A stretch of 6,265 nt of DNA from Methanosarcinales archaeon (GTDB taxonomy: Archaea; Halobacteriota; Methanosarcinia; Methanotrichales; Methanotrichaceae): contig JAAEEW010000247.1 in the NCBI GenBank assembly GCA_013415595.1, positions 1 through 6,265 on the forward strand. Reading direction: 5' to 3'. The stretch's first letter is position 1. Each line of letters begins with the position of its first letter. Both the position numbers and the translations under genes were made by a program. The notes under the pieces are model-generated. The model was not told where the DNA came from, made no database searches, and saw nothing but the letters and a program-made list of their open reading frames with translations. Shown piece by piece: positions 1 to 4,289 of the stretch.

Positions 1-125
1 CTGAAGTTAGAGGTGCCTCATTGCAGAAGAAAGTGGTCGCTGCGAACTCCTGCTATGGCGGAAGGAATTACAGACCATATCTGGACCCTGAAAAGTTGAT
101 GACTTTCAGAGTTCCTGTTCAGTAG
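1..125 (+). pseudogene. C-terminal remnant of an IS1-like DDE transposase, frameshifted
   Basis: From base 1 the frame is open and contains RTPAMAEGITDHIWTL, which I recognise as the conserved C-terminal signature (TPAMAxGxTDHxW) of a DDE transposase group usually labelled IS1-like. This frame stops at 97-99 after LKS. One frame back, from base 96, the reading LMTFRVPVQ ends at a TAG at 123-125; this is the tail expected after WTL(E/K)E in such proteins. A single base therefore seems to have been lost in the AAAA run at 91-94. The rest of the gene lies upstream of the window, so I cannot tell whether the whole element is dead or only the last residues are altered. The tail is short and distal, so an otherwise active enzyme is not excluded. 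The family name is from memory of the motif. Confidence 0.7.
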
Positions 126-298
126 ATGACGGACACGACCTATTCGCGAACCAGTCTATTCCTTCTCGACCTGTTCACCCGAACGGGTAAAGTATCGCCT
201 GATGAAGATCGACGGGAATCAGCCCCTTCCGGCCCCTCGCTGTGACCAGTACATTCTTTATCAGTACTACTATCTCCCCGGGCACTCTGGCCTTCCAA
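126..298. other. non-coding stretch after the transposase; possible IS right end
   Basis: I see no convincing gene here. A GC-rich dyad, ACCCG-AA-CGGGT, sits at 177-188, flanked by TT at 174-175 and AA at 190-191. CAGTAC is directly repeated at 247-252 and 262-267, and AGTAC (248-252) faces GTACT (264-268) as a short inverted repeat. The insertion sequence to which the transposase belongs should end somewhere in this interval. The complement of about 258-276, which starts GGAGATAGTAGTACTG, would be a plausible terminal inverted repeat, but the left end is outside the window, so this is a guess. Confidence 0.35.
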
Positions 299-318
299 CC
301 GAAAAACTTTTATATTTA
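299..318 (+). promoter_or_regulatory. strong archaeal BRE/TATA promoter
   Basis: GAAAAA at 301-306 fits the purine-rich BRE pattern RNWAAW. It is followed directly by the TATA element TTTATATT at 309-316. Counting about 26-27 bases from the TATA centre puts the transcript start near 339-341, in the sequence TTAGAG. The same 10-mer, TTTATATTTA (309-318), recurs at the TPR gene promoter (4260-4269). No protein gene of credible length starts downstream on this strand, which is why a non-coding transcript is proposed. An 11-bp palindrome, AGAGGGCCTCT (340-350), lies exactly at the predicted start and could be an operator or a small 5' hairpin. Confidence 0.6.
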
Positions 319-386
319 TAACTATTAAACATGATAATTAGAGGGCCTCTGTCTGTAGAGATCCTGTGATGCGAAGGCGAGAGGAT

Positions 387-480
387 GGACGTAAAGGTGC
401 GCAGGGTAATTCCTGCAGCATCTCCTGTCCTGCGGATGTAAAGGTGCACGCCAGAAACGACGGAGCATCTCCCGTCAGAT
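387..480 (+). repeat. imperfect 47-bp tandem repeat, two copies
   Basis: Copy 1 is 387-433 and copy 2 is 434-480. Two blocks are well kept at exactly the same 47-base offset: GGAYGTAAAGGTGCRC (387-402 and 434-449, 14 of 16 identical) and AGCATCTCCYGTC (417-429 and 464-476, 12 of 13). The middle, 403-416 against 450-463, is unrelated. The conserved blocks are the two sides of the proposed stem and internal loop, and the variable middle is the hairpin tip, which is the pattern expected of a duplicated RNA hairpin. In both copies CATCT can pair instead with a following GGATG (434-438) or AGATG (477-481), so an alternative fold exists. Confidence 0.65.
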
Positions 481-498
481 GAGCAATCCAGGATTAGT

Positions 499-516
499 GG
501 GCAGAGGCCCTTGCCC
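499..516 (+). terminator. possible hairpin before the T-run, plus strand
   Basis: GGGCA at 499-503 pairs with TGCCC at 512-516, extended inward by a G-U pair. A T-run follows only at 530-534, so this is looser than a classical intrinsic terminator. It could mark the 3' part of the putative RNA. Confidence 0.25.
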
Positions 517-526
517 GTTATGGCTG

Positions 527-554
527 CTATTTTTCTCCATTCAACGAAAAATAG
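527..554. terminator. bidirectional terminator-like inverted repeat
   Basis: CTATTTTTC at 527-535 is the exact reverse complement of GAAAAATAG at 546-554, with a 10-base loop. Because each arm holds a five-base T or A run, both strands show a T-tract. It begins 5 bases past the stop codon of the hybrid kinase on the minus strand and lies at the end of the putative plus-strand RNA. Archaeal termination relies mainly on T-runs, so this site could end both convergent transcripts. Confidence 0.5.
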
Positions 555-559
555 ATAGG

Positions 560-3500
560 TTAAGTGCCGCCCTCTTCGCCATGTGCCGATGCTGCATAGG
601 ATTCGAGGACTGCCCTCAGCTCATCCATCTTCAGGGGTTTGGACAGCACGCCGTCGATCTCCTCCCTGATGGTGACCTCTTCCCACTCCCCCTCCCGGTT
701 CCAGGCGTCCGTGGTGAGGGCCACCATCCCCGGCCTTCTCCCGGCGCTCTCCATTCTCAATAAAGCATCGTGCAGCATCTCTATCCCCGGGAGGTTGACG
801 TCCACCAGCAGCAGGTCGTAGCTTCCCTTCTCCAGGGCTCTTGCCGCCTGCTCTCCGCTGGGTGCTGCCTCTGCCAGATGCCCAAGACGCTTGAGCATGA
901 GCAGTGCCACCCTGAGGTCGACGGGATTGTCCTCCGCCAGCAGCACGGAGAGCTTCAGTTCATCAGATGGCGCCGCCCCCCTCCCGGTGCGCTGTTCTTC
1001 ATTGCCGGCTGGAAACAGGCTCAAGAGGAGCCTATGAAGCCTGGAGAACTTCACCGGCCTGGTCAGGATGTAAACGGCCTGCACGTCTGCTAGATGCTGG
1101 CTCTGGGCCACCGGGACCAGCACGATCAGGGGCAGGTGGCGGCATCCGGGAAGTGCCCGGATCTGCTCGGCCAGCCTGATCCCGGGGACATCGGCCGCCT
1201 GGGTGGAGAGGATGGCCAGATCGAACTTCTCCCTGTGGAGCAGGCGGCAGGCCTCTTCTCCGGTGGAGGCGGTCCTGGCCTCCAGGGACCAGGATGAGAG
1301 CTTCCTGGCCATGATCTCGCCGACAGTATCGTTGCCCTCCACCAGCAGGGCCCTATTTCCCTTGAGCCAGGACTTGGCCGGCTCTCTGACCTTTGTCCCT
1401 CCCATGCCCAGGGGGGCCACTATGGTGAAATGGAAGGTGGAGCCGGCGCCTTCCTCGCTCTCCGCCCATATCCGGCCTCCCATCATCTCCACCAGCCGCT
1501 TGCTGATGGCCAGCCCGAGGCCCGTCCCTCCATACTTCCGGGTGGTGGAGGTGTCGAGCTGCCCGAAGGACTGGAACAGCCTGGGTATCTGGCTGGCCGG
1601 GATGCCGATTCCCGTGTCCTTCACCGAGAAGTGGACCTCCTGCCGGCTGCTGTCCAGGTCGCGGGATGAGACGGCGACCACCACCTCTCCCGATGTGGTG
1701 AACTTGACGGCGTTGCTCAGCAGGTTGACCAGAATCTGGCGAAGCCGGGTGGAGTCTCCCACCAAGACCCTGGAGACATCGGATCCCATATCTGAGGCCA
1801 GCTCCAGCCCCTTCTCGGCCGCATCTGCAGCCACCAGGTCCAGGGAGTCCTCCAGGCACCGCTGAAGGTCGAAGGGCTGGCTTTCCAGCTCCATGCGGCT
1901 GGCGTCGATCTTGGAGAAGTCCAGGATGTCGTTGATTATGGCCAGCAGGGAGCTACCGCCGGTTCTGATGGTCTCCACGTAATCCTTCTGCTCCCGGGAG
2001 AGGTCGGTCTCCAGGAGGAGGTCGGTCATGCCGATGACCGCGTTCATGGGGGTCCGGATCTCGTGGCTCATGTTGGCCATGAAGTCGGACTTGACCCGGG
2101 CGGCGGACTCGGCGGCCTCCTTGGCCTCCATCAGTCGGTTCTCCATCTCCTTTCTCTGGGAGATGTCCTCCACTATGCCCACCGCCCCCTCTATCCGGCC
2201 GTCGGCCCCGGGGATGGGGGCGGTATGAATGGATATCCAGATCTCCTCATGGCCTGGAGAGGGGAGGTAGAAGCCCTCCGCCGATCCCTCCCGGCCCTGC
2301 AGTGCCGCTTCCAGGGCCGGGACGACCAGGGATCGATTGCTGGCACTGATGTCCGCGCCAATCAGACAATCTCTATCCGAATGCAAAATATCGGCCAGGC
2401 GGTCGTTGCAGTCGGTAATTCTCATATGGGAATCGAAGTGGAATATCCCCAGGGGGGAGCTGTGGAAGAGCAGACGGTAGCGCTTCTCGCTCAGCCTCAG
2501 GGCCTGCTCGCTCTTTTTTTGCGGGGTTATGTCCCTCACCACGCTGGCGATGACCTGCACCTGGCCGTTATCCATGATGGGAGACCAGGATCGAGTAACC
2601 CACCTGGTCTCGCCGGCCCTGGTGATTATGCGGTACTCGAAGTTGGAGCCCGGCTCCCCCAGCAGGGATCTCTGGAAGGCCTGCTCTACCTTCTCCTGGT
2701 CTTCCGGATGGACGATTGATGCCTTCTGCTCGGCCAGCTCCAGAGGCAGGTAGCCGGAGACCTCCAGGCTGGCCGGGCTGACGTAGGAGTAAGAGCCGTC
2801 CGGCCTGATCAGCTCGATCATGTCGCTGGAATTCTCCACCAGCCCCCGAAACTTGGCCTCGCTCTCCCGCAAGGCCTCCTCCGCCCGGACCCTCTCCCCC
2901 AGCTCCCTTTCCATGTCCGCAGTCCTCTGCTTCACGGCCAGGGCCAGGTAGGTCTGGCGGCTGCCCACCAGGTAGACTAGCGTGGTCAGGAGGGCCACTA
3001 TCAGCAGTCCTGCTCCCTGGAACAGCCGCAGCGGTCCCTGGATGGGATGGTCCCAGCCGCCCCTGGGAACGCCGGCCAGCTCCCAGTAGCCGTCTCTCAG
3101 CACAATCCGGTAGAGCACGGGTTGTGACTGATAGACCGATTCCTTCCCGAAGAAAATATTTCCCGAGCTGTCCTTGATGGCCAGCTCCAGATCGGAAGGG
3201 GCTGGATTCAGGCCGGCCTCTCCGATGATGGGGGGAATGTCCAGGGTCATGGAGAGCAGTCCCCAGAAGTCGTCTCCCTGATAGACGGCCAGGCGGGCCA
3301 CCATGCCCATGCCCCCCAGCCTCAGCTCGTGGGGCTGGCTGATCACCAGCTGTTGGGACCGGGCGGCCTGGAAGACTTCTGCCTGCAGGCTGTGGCGAGG
3401 TATCTGAAACTGGTCGTGGCCGACGACGCTGCCATGAACATCCCGGGGGTAGACGTATCTGGTCACCCCCTCCGGGGCGATGCTGATGAAGCGAATGCCC

Positions 3501-3883
3501 TTTGCGCTGGAGATCATTGTGGCGGCAAAGGTCTCGAACTCGTCATCCTGAATCGATTTGTTGAAATCTATCTTCGATTGGACAAAGGCGCTGAGTCCAT
3601 CCAGGAGAATGAACCGCTGGTTGAGGGTGGTGGACAGGGATATTCCATAGGTGGCCAGCGTATCATTTGCGTGCTCGTGCTCGATGTTCAGCAGTTCGGA
3701 CTGATACCAGGAGGTGATCGTCCACCAGGCCAGGAGCATCACTATCAGTGCCAGCAGCGTTATTTGAAGCGGCCGTGCTCTTTCCCCGTTCATATCCACC
3801 AGTCCGAGGTTCTTGATCTTCTCGATTTTCCTGTCGATGAATGTCTGCATAAAGACGGCCTGATCCGCCCCCGTTTCCGGCAT
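560..3883 (-). CDS. membrane-bound CHASE-PAS-PAS hybrid histidine kinase with two receiver domains
   Basis: This is a 1107-residue sensor kinase that autophosphorylates a histidine in response to signals and passes the phosphate to an attached receiver. Domains in order: short cytoplasmic N-terminus; TM helix at about 41-60; extracytoplasmic CHASE-type sensor at about 62-275 (VVGHDQF..PRHS, later FWGLLSMTLDI); TM helix at about 290-308; coiled-coil linker at 314-345; PAS/PAC at about 344-455 and 464-577; HisKA with the H-box SHEIRTPMN (His607); HATPase_c with N720/N724, DTGIGI (756-761) and GGTGLGL (785-791). Receiver 1 (about 842-955) is degenerate: Ser893 replaces the phospho-Asp, the acidic pair reads EG, and Lys is replaced by Arg942. 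Receiver 2 (about 978-1095) is intact: E984/D985, D1028, T1057 and K1082. There is no HPt domain or DNA-binding output. The ATG at 3881-3883 is supported by a good Shine-Dalgarno. The gene is divergent from the TPR gene and convergent with the putative RNA. The ligand is unknown. Confidence 0.95.
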   Translation of the reverse strand: MPETGADQAVFMQTFIDRKIEKIKNLGLVDMNGERARPLQITLLALIVMLLAWWTITSWYQSELLNIEHEHANDTLATYGISLSTTLNQRFILLDGLSAFVQSKIDFNKSIQDDEFETFAATMISSAKGIRFISIAPEGVTRYVYPRDVHGSVVGHDQFQIPRHSLQAEVFQAARSQQLVISQPHELRLGGMGMVARLAVYQGDDFWGLLSMTLDIPPIIGEAGLNPAPSDLELAIKDSSGNIFFGKESVYQSQPVLYRIVLRDGYWELAGVPRGGWDHPIQGPLRLFQGAGLLIVALLTTLVYLVGSRQTYLALAVKQRTADMERELGERVRAEEALRESEAKFRGLVENSSDMIELIRPDGSYSYVSPASLEVSGYLPLELAEQKASIVHPEDQEKVEQAFQRSLLGEPGSNFEYRIITRAGETRWVTRSWSPIMDNGQVQVIASVVRDITPQKKSEQALRLSEKRYRLLFHSSPLGIFHFDSHMRITDCNDRLADILHSDRDCLIGADISASNRSLVVPALEAALQGREGSAEGFYLPSPGHEEIWISIHTAPIPGADGRIEGAVGIVEDISQRKEMENRLMEAKEAAESAARVKSDFMANMSHEIRTPMNAVIGMTDLLLETDLSREQKDYVETIRTGGSSLLAIINDILDFSKIDASRMELESQPFDLQRCLEDSLDLVAADAAEKGLELASDMGSDVSRVLVGDSTRLRQILVNLLSNAVKFTTSGEVVVAVSSRDLDSSRQEVHFSVKDTGIGIPASQIPRLFQSFGQLDTSTTRKYGGTGLGLAISKRLVEMMGGRIWAESEEGAGSTFHFTIVAPLGMGGTKVREPAKSWLKGNRALLVEGNDTVGEIMARKLSSWSLEARTASTGEEACRLLHREKFDLAILSTQAADVPGIRLAEQIRALPGCRHLPLIVLVPVAQSQHLADVQAVYILTRPVKFSRLHRLLLSLFPAGNEEQRTGRGAAPSDELKLSVLLAEDNPVDLRVALLMLKRLGHLAEAAPSGEQAARALEKGSYDLLLVDVNLPGIEMLHDALLRMESAGRRPGMVALTTDAWNREGEWEEVTIREEIDGVLSKPLKMDELRAVLESYAASAHGEEGGT

Positions 3884-3891
3884 GGGGCCGT

Positions 3892-3898
3892 CTCCTTT
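3892..3898 (-). promoter_or_regulatory. Shine-Dalgarno site of the hybrid kinase
   Basis: On the minus strand AAAGGAG stands 8 bases before the ATG at 3883, ideal spacing for a ribosome binding site. It fixes the kinase start and argues against the longer minus-strand frame beginning at 4088. Confidence 0.8.
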
Positions 3899-4018
3899 CT
3901 CTCAGGTTATGCCAGTTTCCAGGCTTCTTTTTAAAGCTGAGCGTCACTCTATAGAAATAGGTATTAAAAGTATGTGGAGAATGGATCAATGGTCTCGGAT
4001 TGCTCAATAATTTCTCAA

Positions 4019-4030
4019 TATTTATAAAAC
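4019..4030 (-). promoter_or_regulatory. candidate TATA box for the hybrid kinase
   Basis: Read on the minus strand this is GTTTTATAAATA, the best TATA match upstream of the kinase. It would start transcription near 3998 and give a leader of about 115 bases that includes the Shine-Dalgarno. Weaker boxes closer to the gene are alternatives. Confidence 0.35.
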
Positions 4031-4101
4031 AGCATGGCTCATCGGCAGGGAATGGTGGGCTCTTCGCTACATAATGGTCCTCTGTCACCGGAATGGCCCC
4101 G

Positions 4102-4183
4102 ATTTCGAAATATTGATTGCTACTATTAATATCATAATAAAGATAGACGTCGTGTATCAGGCTAAAATGATTCGAAATATCAT
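4102..4183. repeat. two copies of TTCGAAATAT, candidate operator sites
   Basis: TTCGAAATAT occurs exactly at 4104-4113 and 4171-4180, 67 bases apart, within the divergent promoter region. Each copy is embedded in a dyad: the perfect palindrome ATTTCGAAAT at 4102-4111, and ATGAT-(7)-ATCAT at 4167-4183. The second overlaps a TATA-like element at 4183-4189. A dimeric regulator binding both could control one or both divergent genes. The regulator is not in the window. Confidence 0.4.
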
Positions 4184-4252
4184 ATAAAAACTCATTGAAT
4201 CCCTTTTACAGTTGAGCATGGGTTGGCCGGTCTCTTTAAATTTTTAACTCTG

Positions 4253-4269
4253 GCTAAAGTTTATATTTA
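4253..4269 (+). promoter_or_regulatory. BRE/TATA promoter of the TPR gene, consistent with leaderless mRNA
   Basis: GCTAAA at 4253-4258 fits the BRE pattern RNWAAW and is followed by TTTATATTTA at 4260-4269. The TATA centre is about 26 bases before the ATG at 4290, the usual distance to an archaeal transcript start. Transcription would thus begin at or next to the start codon. No Shine-Dalgarno is present before that ATG (ACCTGCAG precedes it), which agrees with a leaderless mRNA. Confidence 0.55.
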
Positions 4270-4289
4270 CGTCAAACAATTACCTGCAG

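Larger units (their letters stand above)
340..535 (+). ncRNA. candidate structured small RNA (three successive hairpins)
   Basis: This stretch lies between a good promoter and a T-rich terminator-like site and can fold into consecutive hairpins. Hairpin 1: ATCCT (361-365) pairs with AGGAT (382-386), with an inner GC/GC pair closed by GAAG. The facing GA steps at 368-369 and 379-380 could form a kink-turn-like pair of sheared G-A contacts, though not a canonical one. Hairpin 2 (387-430): GGAC/GTCC, then an internal loop GTAAA opposite TCCT, then GGTGC/GCATC with one G-U, then GCAGG/CCTGC around GTAATT. Hairpin 3 (about 435-476) repeats the GTAAA loop and the GGTGC/GCATC stem. I do not recognise a known RNA family. 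The ends are predicted only. The 47-base repeat spacing is not a multiple of three, which argues against a peptide. What it does is unknown; a trans-acting sRNA or a protein-binding RNA are possibilities. Confidence 0.4.
3884..4289. other. divergent AT-rich control region between kinase and TPR genes
   Basis: These 406 bases separate the divergent kinase and TPR genes and carry no supported gene. AT content is far higher than in the flanking genes. Minus-strand TATA-like sites for the kinase are TTTATAAATA near 4019-4028, CTTTTAATAC near 3961-3970 and CTTTAAAAA near 3929-3937; they imply leaders of roughly 115, 55 and 20 bases. I cannot choose between them. A further AT-rich TATA-like element (CATATAAAAA, 4181-4190) can be read on either strand. 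The TPR promoter is at 4253-4269. Confidence 0.6.

Noticed and set aside
331..369. 12-codon frame starting at ATG 331 just after the promoter
   Set aside because: It would start upstream of the predicted transcript start (about 340), so it would not be on the mRNA.
387..480. CRISPR-like repeat and spacer
   Set aside because: Only two imperfect copies with two conserved blocks each and no regular identical repeat or cas gene.
369..482. 37-codon plus-strand frame starting at ATG 369 inside the repeat region
   Set aside because: No ribosome site, no recognisable composition, and the 47-base repeat changes frame between copies, so the conservation is not at protein level.
1203..1865. 220-codon plus-strand frame opposite the kinase
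   Set aside because: It is an antisense shadow of the HisKA/HATPase_c/receiver region in GC-rich DNA; no domain is recognisable.
560..3883. Naming the kinase as FilI, the methanogen quorum-sensing kinase
   Set aside because: Shared general type (methanogen sensor kinase) is not enough; the architecture here has two receivers and I cannot verify homology without a search.
3329..3934. 201-codon plus-strand frame opposite the CHASE region
   Set aside because: It is an antisense shadow of the kinase gene with no recognisable protein features.
3663..4088. 141-codon minus-strand frame overlapping the kinase start
   Set aside because: Its second half is an off-frame reading of the kinase gene, and the kinase has a clear Shine-Dalgarno and domain content in the other frame.
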